Assembly (NCBI GenBank): GCA_903642235.1
Contig: CAHJWL010000008.1
Span: forward strand, 1-64,000
DNA: 64,000 bases
Source of the DNA: Acidobacteriaceae bacterium
Lineage (GTDB): Bacteria > Acidobacteriota > Terriglobia > Terriglobales > Acidobacteriaceae
Direction: 5' to 3'
The position numbers were made by a program, and so were the translations under genes. Each line of letters starts with the position of its first letter. Position 1 is the stretch's first letter. Positions 18,625 through 28,800 of the stretch are shown here, piece after piece. The notes under the pieces were generated by a model that saw nothing but the letters and a program-made list of their open reading frames with translations, did no database searches and was not told where the DNA came from.

Positions 18625-19683
18625 ATGCCACTAGACATCGTCGTCGATGGAATGGGTTCCGACAAGGCCCCCGAATCCGAGATTCGCGGGGCCATCTCTG
18701 CGTGCCGCACCCTGGACGTCCGTGTTCTGCTTGTAGGTCTCGAAGACCGCCTGCAACCGGCTCTTCACCACGCTCTTGCAGGCGGGCACCTGCCTATAGA
18801 AGTCGTCCACGCCCCGGAATGGATCAGCATGGAGGACAAAGCCGCACAGGCCGTCCGCACTAAGCGCGACTCCAGCATGCGTGTTGGCCTGAAGCTCGTC
18901 CGCGAAGGCAAAGCCGCCGGCTTCTTCACTGCCGGCAATACGGGCGCCGCCATGGCAACGGCAAAGATGGTTCTGGGTATGCTCTCCGGCGTCGATCGCC
19001 CGGCTCTTGCTGCCACCCTGCCTACCACCAAGGGCAGCCCCTCGCTTCTGCTCGATGTGGGCGCTAACGTCGACTCCGACCCTGAAAACCTCGTGCAGTT
19101 CGCCCTGATGGGCAACATCTACGCCTGCAACCTGCTTCGCATCGCCAGTCCCCGCGTCGGCCTGCTTTCGATCGGCGAGGAAGACTCCAAAGGCAACGCC
19201 CAGACGCGCGACACCCTTCCGCTGCTTCGCCAGGCGGATCTCCACTGCGTCGGCAACGTCGAAGGCCGCGACCTCTTCAACGGTCAAGCCGACGTAATCG
19301 TCTGCGATGGCTTCGTTGGCAATGTCGCCCTCAAAGCCAGCGAGGGTCTCGCCAAGCTGGTCAGCTCGTCGCTGCGCGAGAGCCTCAAGTCCACCGTCAC
19401 CTCGCAGATCGGCGCTCTCCTGTCGCAGAACGCCTTCAAGAGCTTCAAGAAGCGGCTGGACTATACCGAGTACGGCGGCGCTCCTCTGCTCGGAGTCCGC
19501 GGCGTCTGCATCGTCGGCCACGGCTCGTCTAACGAAACCGCCGTGATGAACGGCATCCGCGTCACCGCCGAGTTCGCCCATGCCGAAGTCAACGCCGGCA
19601 TCGAAGCTGCCATGCACGCCCGCAAACAGCAACTCGCGCACTCCACCGAAGCCATCCCCGCGACCGCCCCCCCCGACGCCTAG
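18625..19683 (+). CDS. plsX: Phosphate acyltransferase
   Basis: It converts acyl-ACP to acyl-phosphate for phospholipid synthesis at the membrane face. The 352-residue product has the PlsX hallmarks: VVDGMGSDKAPE at the N-terminus, SSMRVGLKLV, GFFTAGNTGAAMATAK, LLDVGANVDSDPENLVQFA, LLSIGEEDSKGN, and the C-terminal GAPLLGVRGVCIVGHGSSN. It is the third gene of the yceD-rpmF-plsX cluster. fabH does not follow here: the next item is a repeat and then convergent genes. Confidence 0.96.
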   Translation: MPLDIVVDGMGSDKAPESEIRGAISACRTLDVRVLLVGLEDRLQPALHHALAGGHLPIEVVHAPEWISMEDKAAQAVRTKRDSSMRVGLKLVREGKAAGFFTAGNTGAAMATAKMVLGMLSGVDRPALAATLPTTKGSPSLLLDVGANVDSDPENLVQFALMGNIYACNLLRIASPRVGLLSIGEEDSKGNAQTRDTLPLLRQADLHCVGNVEGRDLFNGQADVIVCDGFVGNVALKASEGLAKLVSSSLRESLKSTVTSQIGALLSQNAFKSFKKRLDYTEYGGAPLLGVRGVCIVGHGSSNETAVMNGIRVTAEFAHAEVNAGIEAAMHARKQQLAHSTEAIPATAPPDA

Positions 19684-19734
19684 ACCAAACCAGTCACGGT
19701 AGCAGCTCCTGGCCCTCTGCTTCGCCCAATGATC

Positions 19735-19762
19735 CATTTGTTGTCATCCCGTAGGGATCTGC
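19735..19762 (+). repeat. Dispersed repeat, family A, single copy
   Basis: One copy of the core TTGTCATCCCGTAGGGATCT followed by GCTG. It sits between the convergent ends of plsX and the methyltransferase gene, in + orientation. Confidence 0.85.
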
Positions 19763-19809
19763 TGTTGCAATTGCGCTGGACGCGCCGCCACTTCCTCCTT
19801 CACAAGTCT

Positions 19810-20454
19810 CTAGCTCTGCCGCGGCTGCGCCAGTACCAGCCCACGCGGCGTCGGCAGCAGCAGCACCCGCAGCAGTCCCTCCCGCTCCATCGTCAGTGCC
19901 GCCTCCCGCACCGTCTTCAGGTGCGAGCTTGCATCGTGGATCACGATCAGTCCATGCGGGTTCATCTGCGGCAGATACCGCTTCACCTCCGCCTCGCGCA
20001 GCTCCGGGTCCGAATCTGCAAACAGCAGATCGATCGTCCCCTCGACCGTCATCTCGAGCGAGCTCTCATTCCGCAGCTCCATCCACGGCAGCAGCGGCGA
20101 TCCAGCCAGCCGCTCCTTCGCCTTTGCATACACCACCGGGTCAAACTCGCACGAGATCACCCGCCCGCGCCCGTTCCGCTCCAGGCCGCGCGCGATCCAC
20201 TCCGTCGATACCCCCAAAAAGGACCCGGTCTCCACCACCAGCTCCGGCTTCAGCGTCGTCACCAGCGTCGCCAGCAGCTCCAGCACCTCCACCTCGGCCG
20301 TCATCGAGTCGATCATCGACCAGCGCTCCGGATGCGCACACTCCGGCGTCGCCCGGTGATACTCCGGCAGCTGGGCACCCGCCGCGCGCTCATGCTGCAG
20401 CATCACCTTGTGCTCCTGCTTCAGCTTCTTGCCAAACCATCCCATAGCAGCCAA
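19810..20454 (-). CDS. Class I SAM-dependent methyltransferase
   Basis: The 214-residue product has the Rossmann motif I VVETGSFLGVSTEWIA, the acidic end of strand 2 (VISCEFDP), IDLLFADSDPE and LIVIHDASSH. The shape matches the O-methyltransferase-like (methyltransf_24) group. The substrate is unknown. A long plus-strand frame overlaps it, but that one is His/Arg/Gln-rich noise upstream of the SDR gene. Confidence 0.85.
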   Translation of the reverse strand: MAAMGWFGKKLKQEHKVMLQHERAAGAQLPEYHRATPECAHPERWSMIDSMTAEVEVLELLATLVTTLKPELVVETGSFLGVSTEWIARGLERNGRGRVISCEFDPVVYAKAKERLAGSPLLPWMELRNESSLEMTVEGTIDLLFADSDPELREAEVKRYLPQMNPHGLIVIHDASSHLKTVREAALTMEREGLLRVLLLPTPRGLVLAQPRQS

Positions 20455-20514
20455 GTCTACCGTCCCGTCGCCGTCCGGAAAGGCATCTTACGCAGGGACA
20501 GAGAGAGGAAAGCG

Positions 20515-21492
20515 ATGAGCAAAGGATGGACAGTTCGCGACATGCCGCGGCAGGATGGCCGGCGCGCTATCATCACCGGCGGCAACAGTGGTATCGGCTA
20601 CCACACTGCTCTTGAGCTCGCCCGCCACGGAGCCGCCGTCGTTCTTGCCTGCCGGAGCCGCGCCAAAGCTGAGGATGCCGCGCTCCATCTCGGCAAGGAG
20701 GTACCCGGCGCGAACGTGGACGTCGCCGCTCTCGACCTTGCCTCGTTAGAATCCGTTCGCAGCTTCGCTGCGGCAGAGCTCGCCCGGCCGGAGCCGCTCG
20801 ATCTGCTCATCAACAACGCCGGCATCTATGCCCCGCCCCAACGCCGCGAGACGAAGGAGGGCTTCGAGCTGCAATTCGGCACCAACGTTCTCGGCCATTT
20901 TGCCCTCACCGGCCTGCTCCTGCCAAAGCTTGAGGCCCGCGCAGCCAGGGTCGAAGGCGCTGGCGACCTGGTACAGGGCGAACATCTCCTGCCGCGCGTC
21001 GTGTACGTCTCCTCCATCGCTCACAAGTTCGGCAAACTCCATTTCGACGACCTGCAGTTCACGCATCAATACTCCCCGTCCGCCGCGTACCAGCAGTCAA
21101 AGCTGGCCGATCTAATGCTTGCCTTTGAACTCGACCGCCGCCTGCGCACCCGTGGCTCCGCCATTCTGAGCCTCGCCGCTCATCCTGGCGTTGCCAACAC
21201 CAATCTCTTCCTCACCGAGGACCACCAGGGAGTTGAACGCACACTCCGCACCTTGCTGGGCCACATCATGGAGCGCGTCCTTAACACCGGTGCCGGCGGA
21301 GCCGTGCCAACGCTCTTCGCCGCCGCTGCTCCCGGAGCCATGCCCGGCGGCTACTACGGGCCACAAAGCTTGTTTGAGACCCGCGGCGGCGACGCAGTTC
21401 CCGCAAAAGTTGCCGCGCCGGCTCGCAACACCGCCGAAGCCACTCGCCTCTGGAGTGCCTGCGAGGATCTCACCGGCATCCGTTATCTGTAA
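20515..21492 (+). CDS. Short-chain dehydrogenase/reductase (SDR)
   Basis: The 325-residue product shows the NAD(P) motif TGGNSGIG, the NNAG motif (LINNAGIYAP), the catalytic Ser in YVSSIAH, and YxxxK (YQQSK). Its length and the AHPGVANTNLF segment put it with the retinol-dehydrogenase/WW-oxidoreductase-like SDRs. The start at 20515 follows GAGAGGAAAGCG. The long in-frame extension upstream (from 19729) is low-complexity and overlaps the methyltransferase gene on the other strand, so it is excluded. Confidence 0.88.
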   Translation: MSKGWTVRDMPRQDGRRAIITGGNSGIGYHTALELARHGAAVVLACRSRAKAEDAALHLGKEVPGANVDVAALDLASLESVRSFAAAELARPEPLDLLINNAGIYAPPQRRETKEGFELQFGTNVLGHFALTGLLLPKLEARAARVEGAGDLVQGEHLLPRVVYVSSIAHKFGKLHFDDLQFTHQYSPSAAYQQSKLADLMLAFELDRRLRTRGSAILSLAAHPGVANTNLFLTEDHQGVERTLRTLLGHIMERVLNTGAGGAVPTLFAAAAPGAMPGGYYGPQSLFETRGGDAVPAKVAAPARNTAEATRLWSACEDLTGIRYL

Positions 21493-21696
21493 CATGCTCT
21501 GCTACATACCGTGACGTATCGGTTGCATCCCGCAAAAGTCTGCTGTTCTCCTGCAACCCAGCAGCTTTCTACCGTGACCGACACGCCAGCATGCCCCGCA
21601 AGAGTCTGCAAAGTCGCTCGCTTACCCTTGGCGCAGCGCGAAGGCCGCGCCCCGCAGTACCATAGCCCACAGGACACTTCCTGCACGAGATCCGCA

Positions 21697-22980
21697 GTGC
21701 CACACACTTCTTCCACGCTCTTCGACGTCGCGATCGTCGGCGCAGGACCCGCCGGCTGCACCGCTGCGGCCCGCCTGGGCGACGCTGGTCTGCGCGTTCT
21801 TCTGCTCGAGAAAGCCAAAGCCTTCCCGCGGGAGAAACCATGTGGCGGCGGCATCACCGCTCGCGCCCTCACGCGCCTTCCCTTCACCCGCGATCTCCTC
21901 CGCGAGGTCCCCGTCAACGCTCTCTCGAAGATGTACGTCGAAAGTCCCGATGGAACCGGCTTTGAATACGCCGATCCTCATGGCGACCCCATCCTCTACC
22001 TCGTTCGCCGCATCGACTGGGACGCCGCACTCTTCCGCCGCGCCGGCGCCCGCGTCTCCGAGCTCGCCATGGGTGCAATCGTAACGGGAATGGTCACAGA
22101 TCCTGACGGCGTCACCCTCACCTGCGCTTCATCTTCAGAAAACCCCGATGTACGCACCTTCCGCGCCCGCGTCGTCCTCGGCGCCGACAGCGCCAACTCC
22201 GTCATCGCCCGGCTCAGCGGCCTTCGCACCGGCGAGGTCCACGGCCAGTTTGCCGTCGACATGATGGAGGAGACACCGTATACGCAGCTCGACACGCCGC
22301 ACCGCGATCGCGTCACCCTTCTCCTCAGCCTCCCTTCAAGCTACGGCTACGGTTACATATTCCCCAAGCAGAACCACATCAATCTCGGCTTCGGCTCCGG
22401 TCCGGACTACTTCGTCGAGCACGTTCGCGGCCGCGCCAAACAGCACCACCTCGGCTTCGTCGAGCAGATGAAGGCCCGCGGCTTCGCAACCGGCGAGAGC
22501 CACCCGGAAAACTACCGCGCCTTTCCCATCCCCATCTCCGGCCCGCTCGATTCCACCTACGCCGACCGCGTCCTGCTCGCCGGAGACGCCGCCGGCATGG
22601 TCAACGCCTTCTCCGCCGAGGGCATCTACTTCGCCATGGTCTCAGGCGATCTCGCCGCCGACGCCATCCTCGCCGCGCATCGCGCCAACCGCTTCGACGC
22701 CCGCCAGCTCGCAAGCTACCAGGCCGCCTGGGAGCGCGAGATCGGCCCCGAGCTCCGCCACTCCGTCGCCATCCAGCGCCGCCTCTTCACCGAGCCCGGC
22801 CGCGTCAACTCCCTCGTCCGCCGCGCCACCGCCGACCCGGAGCTCAAGAGCCTGCTCTGCGGCTACAGCATGGGCTTCAGCACCTACGAGCAGCTCCGCT
22901 CGCACATGGCCCGCGTCGTCATGCCGCAATGGGTCTGGGGCAAAGTCACAAGCAAAGCCCGCGCCCTCGTCGGCGCCTGA
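21697..22980 (+). CDS. Geranylgeranyl-reductase-family FAD oxidoreductase
   Basis: The 427-residue product begins close to an FAD Rossmann motif (VAIVGAGPAGCTAA) and has the family motif EKPCGGGITARAL, YGYIFPKQNHINLGFGSG and the second FAD motif VLLAGDAAGMVNAFSAEGI. The family reduces isoprenoid double bonds, such as those of geranylgeranyl lipids or menaquinone tails. The start is uncertain: GTG 21697 leaves seven residues before the fold, while an in-frame GTG at 21511 would add 62 unlikely residues. No clear ribosome-binding site decides it. Confidence 0.85.
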   Translation: MPHTSSTLFDVAIVGAGPAGCTAAARLGDAGLRVLLLEKAKAFPREKPCGGGITARALTRLPFTRDLLREVPVNALSKMYVESPDGTGFEYADPHGDPILYLVRRIDWDAALFRRAGARVSELAMGAIVTGMVTDPDGVTLTCASSSENPDVRTFRARVVLGADSANSVIARLSGLRTGEVHGQFAVDMMEETPYTQLDTPHRDRVTLLLSLPSSYGYGYIFPKQNHINLGFGSGPDYFVEHVRGRAKQHHLGFVEQMKARGFATGESHPENYRAFPIPISGPLDSTYADRVLLAGDAAGMVNAFSAEGIYFAMVSGDLAADAILAAHRANRFDARQLASYQAAWEREIGPELRHSVAIQRRLFTEPGRVNSLVRRATADPELKSLLCGYSMGFSTYEQLRSHMARVVMPQWVWGKVTSKARALVGA

Positions 22981-23020
22981 CCCATTGCCCAACGCGCGGC
23001 ACTAACTCGCCGAGTCGACC

Positions 23021-23058
23021 TCTTTGGTTGTCATCCCGTAGGGATCTGCTTCTCCACC
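23021..23058 (+). repeat. Dispersed repeat, family A, single copy
   Basis: The core GTTGTCATCCCGTAGGGATC with a CTGCTTCTC tail, in + orientation, between the convergent ends of the flavoprotein and GH39 genes. Confidence 0.85.
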
Positions 23059-23091
23059 GAGGCACACCCTAAAGAGATTCAGCCGCCCTCT

Positions 23092-24615
23092 TCATCGCCC
23101 CGCCACTCGTACCAGCACCAACGCATTCGGCTCCAGCGTCAGCGTCAGCGCGCCACCCTTCAGCGCCGTCACCTCGGCCGGCGGCAGCGCCGTCTTCTTG
23201 TTCATCGTCTCCACCTGCTCCGGTGTCGGATACTGCGGCTTGCCCATCGCCGCATACACCGGCAGCACGTTGCCATGCTCGTTATCGACGCGGTCAATCG
23301 TCACCCGCGCATCTGCCGGCACACCCTTGAACCCCAGCACCATCGTCTTCGACTTCGCATGCAACGTCGAGCTCGGCTGCCCATTTGCCGCCGAATCCAC
23401 GATGTTCCACGCCGCAATCGCCAGCGAGCCATCCACCTGCTTCGTCACCAGCACGTCCTTCGCCTCACTCGCGTACCGCCGGTCTCCCAACTGGTGCAGC
23501 AGCCCAAAGTCGTAGAAGCTCGGCTTATTTATGCCGTACATCGCCCGCAGGCCGAAGTCTCCACGGAACGGCCGCTCCGATGGCCCACCCTCTTCAAACA
23601 CATCCGAGAACGTCCAGAAGCTCATCATGTCGACCTTACCGTCACACTGCCGGATCGTGTCCGCCAGCGCCGGCCCCACATACGTCGTGTCCCGCGCCTC
23701 GCTCTGCCCCTGCACATTCCACTCCGTCCAGAAGAGCGGCAGCGACGCCCGTCCCGCAGCCTTCATCTGCCCGCGCACCTTGTTGATCGCAAGCGCCACC
23801 CGCTCATCCGGTGGTGTATCGCGCGGCACGCTCGAGTCGTCCGGAAAGATGTTTTCAATCTCCTCATCGGCATAGCCATGGCTCGAAACAAAGTCGATCG
23901 GCACACGGTGCTCGTTTACATACTTCAGAAAAGTATCCACCCACTGCGCCGCCGCCGTTGCCGGCCCGCCCACCAGAAGCCGCGGGCTCACCGCCTTCAG
24001 ATCCCGCGCCGTATGCTCGTATAACTCGAAGTAGCTTTTATCCCGCGGAATACCGCCCCAGAAATCGATGTTCGGCTCATTCCAAACCTCGAAGTACCAC
24101 GTCGCCACCTCGTCCGCGCCGAACCGCGCTACCAGGTGTCTCGCGAACGCCGTCATCAACGCATCCCACGCTGCCATCGACTTCGGCGGCGACACGTTCT
24201 GCTTGTACCAGAACGGATGCAGCGCGTCCGGATTGAACGCCAGCTTCTTCGGCATGAAGCTAATCTCCACCATCGGCTTCACCTGGTTCTTCAGCAGCCC
24301 GTCGTAGATCTGATCCACGTAGCTGAAGTTGTACACCGCATTGCCGTGCTCATCCTCGGTGTACACGCCGTTCTCATCGAGCAGGATCCCGTGCGCCCGC
24401 ACGTACTTGAAGTCCGTGATCGCATGCACAGCTCGCAGGTCGTCCCGGTAGCTCTCCCGCAAGGAAAGGTTCGCTCGTCCCGACCCAAACATCTCCTCCC
24501 AAAAGTGTGGAAACGCGGTCGCCGGAGCATTCGCGTCAATCGCAATGCGCTCCTGCGCCGGAAGCCCAGGTGTTGAGACAACGGCCAGCAGAGCAAGACA
24601 CCGAACGAAGTTCAT
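23092..24615 (-). CDS. Secreted GH39-type glycosidase (beta-xylosidase-like)
   Basis: The 507-residue product has a signal peptide (MNFVRCLALLAVVSTPGLPA) and the (beta/alpha)8 barrel of GH39, with the acid/base Glu in EVWNEPN and the candidate nucleophile Glu in FWTEWN. The C-terminal region (about 400-500) is a beta-sandwich. GH39 includes beta-xylosidases, alpha-iduronidases and others, so the substrate is open. It is a paralogue of the GH39 at 53643, sharing blocks such as VSPPKS and SYWTF/SFWTFSDVFEE. A family A repeat lies beyond its 3' end. Confidence 0.88.
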   Translation of the reverse strand: MNFVRCLALLAVVSTPGLPAQERIAIDANAPATAFPHFWEEMFGSGRANLSLRESYRDDLRAVHAITDFKYVRAHGILLDENGVYTEDEHGNAVYNFSYVDQIYDGLLKNQVKPMVEISFMPKKLAFNPDALHPFWYKQNVSPPKSMAAWDALMTAFARHLVARFGADEVATWYFEVWNEPNIDFWGGIPRDKSYFELYEHTARDLKAVSPRLLVGGPATAAAQWVDTFLKYVNEHRVPIDFVSSHGYADEEIENIFPDDSSVPRDTPPDERVALAINKVRGQMKAAGRASLPLFWTEWNVQGQSEARDTTYVGPALADTIRQCDGKVDMMSFWTFSDVFEEGGPSERPFRGDFGLRAMYGINKPSFYDFGLLHQLGDRRYASEAKDVLVTKQVDGSLAIAAWNIVDSAANGQPSSTLHAKSKTMVLGFKGVPADARVTIDRVDNEHGNVLPVYAAMGKPQYPTPEQVETMNKKTALPPAEVTALKGGALTLTLEPNALVLVRVAGR

Positions 24616-24666
24616 AGAAGCTCCCTCTTTGCGCCCTTGAGTCTAAGCCCTTCTGCGACATGCACC

Positions 24667-25746
24667 CTAGCGGCGCGCCCGCACCGGGTACTGCACCGTC
24701 TCTCCCGTCCGCTCATTGCGCACAGAGAAGCTTCCATCCTTTGCTCCAGTAAGCTCCAGCCCACGCCCCGCATCCGCTCCGAGCGGATTCGCGATAAAGC
24801 GCATCTCCGTATTCTTCGGTCCGCCTTCCGCCGAGCTATGCAGCTGCCACCGCGCCTCCAGTCCCGGTGCCTTCCGCAGCGTCTCGAGCGTCGACGCCGA
24901 TCCACCCTTCGTCTCGCCGTTGTCCATAATGGCCACACGTGCGCCGATCGCATGGACCAGCGCCGGACTTGAGCTCTGACTCCAGCCATGGTGCGAGACG
25001 ATATACACGTCGACCTTGCCCAGCCTGTTTGTCGGGCACATCAGCTCCGTCTCCTTGTCCCACGTCAGGTCCCCGAGATCGAGCAGTCGCAGCCTGCCGA
25101 ACGCGAGTTCCACCCCCAGAGACCGCGCATTCTCCGTCTGGTCCGCCGGCCGCTTCTCCGAGCTTGCACAAAACGGATTCGCCTGCCCTGCTCCCTCAAG
25201 CGCCTTCGCCAGCAGCGCTCCATCCGCGCTGATCACCGTCATCGTCAGCTCGCCGATCGGCAGTACCTCGCCCGCATGCACCACCCGCCGCGTCGCCCCA
25301 CTCGCTGCGATCGCCTTCAGGTACTCTGCGTAGCCCTTCTCCGTGATCCCGTGATCAAGCTCGCGGTTCTCGCCGTGATCCAGAAACGTTCCGACCGGCA
25401 TGCGCGCCAGCAGCTGCGGAACGCCGCCAACATGATCCTGATGGAAATGTGTAATCAAAACGGTATCAATCCTCTTCAACCCGGCAGCCCGCGCCGCCGC
25501 GACGATCCGGTCCGCATCCCGCCCACCGTTCTCTTGCCACCCGGTGTCAATCAGCAGGGAGTCTCCCGCAGGCGTCACACATAGCGTCGCCTGCCCGCCC
25601 TCAACATCAATAAAGAACACCCGCAGCCCGGCCTTCGCCTCACCGGCGCCTGCCCTTGTCTGCGCGAAAGCCTCTGTGCGCAGGCTCCCGACCAGCAGCA
25701 AAGCCGCAGCCGCCACATGCATCGCATCAAATCTCCAGGCTCGCAT
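24667..25746 (-). CDS. Secreted MBL-fold (ComEC/Rec2-like) hydrolase
   Basis: The 359-residue product has a signal-like N-terminus and the metallo-beta-lactamase motif HFHQDHVGG, with further ligands in LLIDTGW, DLGDLTWD and VSHHGWSQSS. This pattern matches the metal-dependent hydrolase domain of ComEC/Rec2, here without membrane helices. The start at 25746 is chosen for AGGAG five bases upstream; the longer frame is rejected. It probably acts outside the cytoplasm, and its substrate is unknown. It is divergent from the RND operon. Confidence 0.85.
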   Translation of the reverse strand: MRAWRFDAMHVAAAALLLVGSLRTEAFAQTRAGAGEAKAGLRVFFIDVEGGQATLCVTPAGDSLLIDTGWQENGGRDADRIVAAARAAGLKRIDTVLITHFHQDHVGGVPQLLARMPVGTFLDHGENRELDHGITEKGYAEYLKAIAASGATRRVVHAGEVLPIGELTMTVISADGALLAKALEGAGQANPFCASSEKRPADQTENARSLGVELAFGRLRLLDLGDLTWDKETELMCPTNRLGKVDVYIVSHHGWSQSSSPALVHAIGARVAIMDNGETKGGSASTLETLRKAPGLEARWQLHSSAEGGPKNTEMRFIANPLGADAGRGLELTGAKDGSFSVRNERTGETVQYPVRARR

Positions 25747-25866
25747 ACAGCTCCTCTTTCTCAGGTCCCACCAGATCTCACGCTGCGTCAGGCCTGTTCT
25801 GAGCCGGAAGCGAGCAACTGCGGATTTATCATAGTGTCTGAACCCCGCTCGCCAAGGACTGACACC

Positions 25867-28800
25867 ATGTGGATCGTCAAAATCGCGCTCACGAGACCCT
25901 ATACCTTTATCGTGCTCGCGATTCTGATCCTGATCGCGGCGCCGGTCGTCATTCACCAGACCCCAGTCGACATCTTTCCCAGCATCGACATTCCCGTCGT
26001 CTCGGTGGCCTGGCAGTACACCGGCCTGAACGCCGAAGAGCTCGCCGGCCGCCTGACCACGCCTTATGAAAAAGCTCTCACCGTGCTCGTTGACAACGTG
26101 CAGCACATTGAGTCATACACCATCGCCGGGCAGGTCATCATCAAGATCTACCTGCAGCCTGGCGCGAGTCTCGACACCGCAAACGCGCAGGTCAGCGCCG
26201 CCTCGGAGTTCCAGCTGCGGCAGCTGCCGCCTGGTATCCTTCCGCCGCAGATCATCAACTTCTCTGCCTCCAGCGTTCCCATTCTGCAGCTTGGGCTCTC
26301 CGGCAGCGGCCTCTCCGAGCAGCAACTGAACGATATCGGCCTCAACCTTGTTCGTCCGCAGCTGACCACCATACCAGGCGCTGTCATCCCTAACCCCTAC
26401 GGCGGCAAGCAGCGCTCCATCATGGTCAATCTCGACCCCAAACTGCTGCAGGCTAAAGGACTCTCCCCGGCCGATGTGCTGACTGCGCTGTCGCAGCAGA
26501 ATGTCGTTCAACCGGGCGGCACCGCCAAGATCGGCATGGATGAGTACGACATCCATATCAACTCCGCGCCTATCTCCATCGAAGGGCTCGGCAACCTGCC
26601 CGTCAAACAGGTCAACAGCGCCACCATCTACGTCAAGGATGTCGCCTCAGTCACCGACGGCGCGATCCCCCAGACCAACATCGTCCGCCAGGATGGCAAA
26701 CGCGGCGTTCTCGTCACCGTACTCAAGAGCGGCACCGCCTCCACACTCGACGTTGTCGATGGCATCCGCGACCTGATCCCGCGCATCCTGCTCACCACGC
26801 CGTCCGGCCTCAAGATCACGCCCATCGCCGATCAGTCCGTCTTCGTGCGCGGCTCGGTCCAGGGCGTCATCCGCGAGGCCATCATCGCCGCCGTCCTCAC
26901 CGGCCTTATGATCCTGCTCTTCCTCGGCAGCTGGCGATCGACCATCATCATTGCGATCTCCATTCCGCTCTCCATTCTGACCTCGGTTATCTTTCTCGGC
27001 CTGCTCGGAAATACCATCAACATTCAGACTCTGGGTGGTCTCGCGCTCGCCGTCGGCATTCTTGTCGACGACGCCACCGTCACCATCGAGAACATCGAGC
27101 GCTACCTTGAGGAAGGCCGCGAGCTCAACGAAGGCATTCTCGAAGGCGCCGCGCAGATCGCCGTCCCCGCGCTCGTCTCCACGCTCTGCATCTGCATCGT
27201 CTTCCTCCCCATGTTCTTCCTTACCGGCGTCTCGCGCTATCTCTTTGTGCCGCTCGCCGAGTCCGTCGTCTTCGCCATGCTCGCGTCGTACATTCTCTCG
27301 CGCACCCTTGTGCCGACCCTTGCGATGTATCTGCTCAGAGCCCACACCGATCACGCCGCGCCCTCGAAGAGTCTCTTCGCCCGCTTCCAGCGCGCCTTCA
27401 ATCGCGGCTTTGAGCGCGTACGCCTCGGCTACGCTAATCTGCTTGGCCGTCTGCTGGAGGCTCGTGCCCTCTTCGTTCCCATCTTCATCGTCCTTTGCCT
27501 CACCACCTTCGCACTGATCCCGTTCCTCGGTCGCAACTTCTTCCCTTCAACCGATAACGGCAGCTTCACCCTTCATCTGCGGGCGAAGAGTGGCACCCGC
27601 ATCGAAGAGACTGCCCGCCTCTGCGATCTTGTCGAGCAATCCATCCGCCGCACCGTTCCCGCCGCCGAGATGGACAACATCCTCGACAACATCGGTCTGC
27701 CCTACTCCACACTGAATACCCAGCACGCCACCTCGGGCCTTATCGGCGCAGGCGATGCCGATATCCTCGTCTCACTTAAGGAAGATCATCACCCGACCGC
27801 AAACTACGTCCGCGAGATCCGCAGCTCTCTCACCAGAGAGTTTCCCGGCGTCACCTTCTACATGTTGCCGTCCGATATTGTCACCCAGATCCTCAACTTC
27901 GGTCTGCCCGCGCCCATCGATATTCAGGTCGAGGGCTCCGATGTCGACGGAAACCGCAAGGTCGTCAACGCCATGCTCGCCAGACTGAAGCAGGTGCCCG
28001 GCCTCGTCGACCTTCGCATTCAGCAGCCCAACGACTATCCCGTGCTTGATGTCACCGTCGATCGCACCCGCTCCGCGCAGGGCGGCTACACCGAGCGCGA
28101 CGTGGGTTCCAGCATGCTCAACATCCTGAGCGGCTCCACCCAGCTCAATCCGCAGTTCTACCTGAATCCAAAGAACGGCACAACTTACAACATCGTGGCG
28201 CAGACACCGCAGTACCAGATTCAGACCTTGAACGATCTGCAGAACATCCCCATCACCTCGCCCACAGCGCAGCGGCCGGAGATCCTCGCCGACGTCGCCA
28301 GCATCAGCCGCAATCATGAAGTCCAGGTCGTCAGTCACTACAACATCCGGACCACGCTCGATATCTACGGCAACGTGCAGGACCGCGATCTCGGCGCCGT
28401 TGAAAAGCAGATCAATGCCATCACCGCGGACGCGCAGAAACAGCTTCCACGCGGCAGCTTCGTTCACGTTCGCGGCCAGATCCAGACCATGGAGAGCTCC
28501 TACACCGGTCTGCTCGGCGGCCTCGCCTTTGCCATCGTGCTCGTCTATCTGCTCATCGTGGTCAACTTCCAGTCGTGGCTCGATCCCTTCATCATCATCA
28601 CCGCACTGCCCGCCGCACTCGCCGGCATCGTGCTCTTCCTCTTCATCTCGCACACTACGCTTAGCGTGCCCGCGCTGATGGGCGCCATCATGTGCATGGG
28701 CGTCGCAACGGCCAACTCCATCCTCGTCGTCTCCTTCGCCAAGGAGCGTCTTGAGGCCACCCACGACGCGCTCGAGGCCGCGCTCGAGGCCGGCGCTACA

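Noticed and set aside
18631..19737. 368-residue minus-strand frame across plsX
   Set aside because: Antisense shadow of the well-conserved plsX gene, with no family features.
19729..20514. Long N-terminal extension of the SDR gene
   Set aside because: It is His/Arg/Gln-rich and overlaps the methyltransferase gene antisense. The SDR has a good start and ribosome-binding site at 20515.
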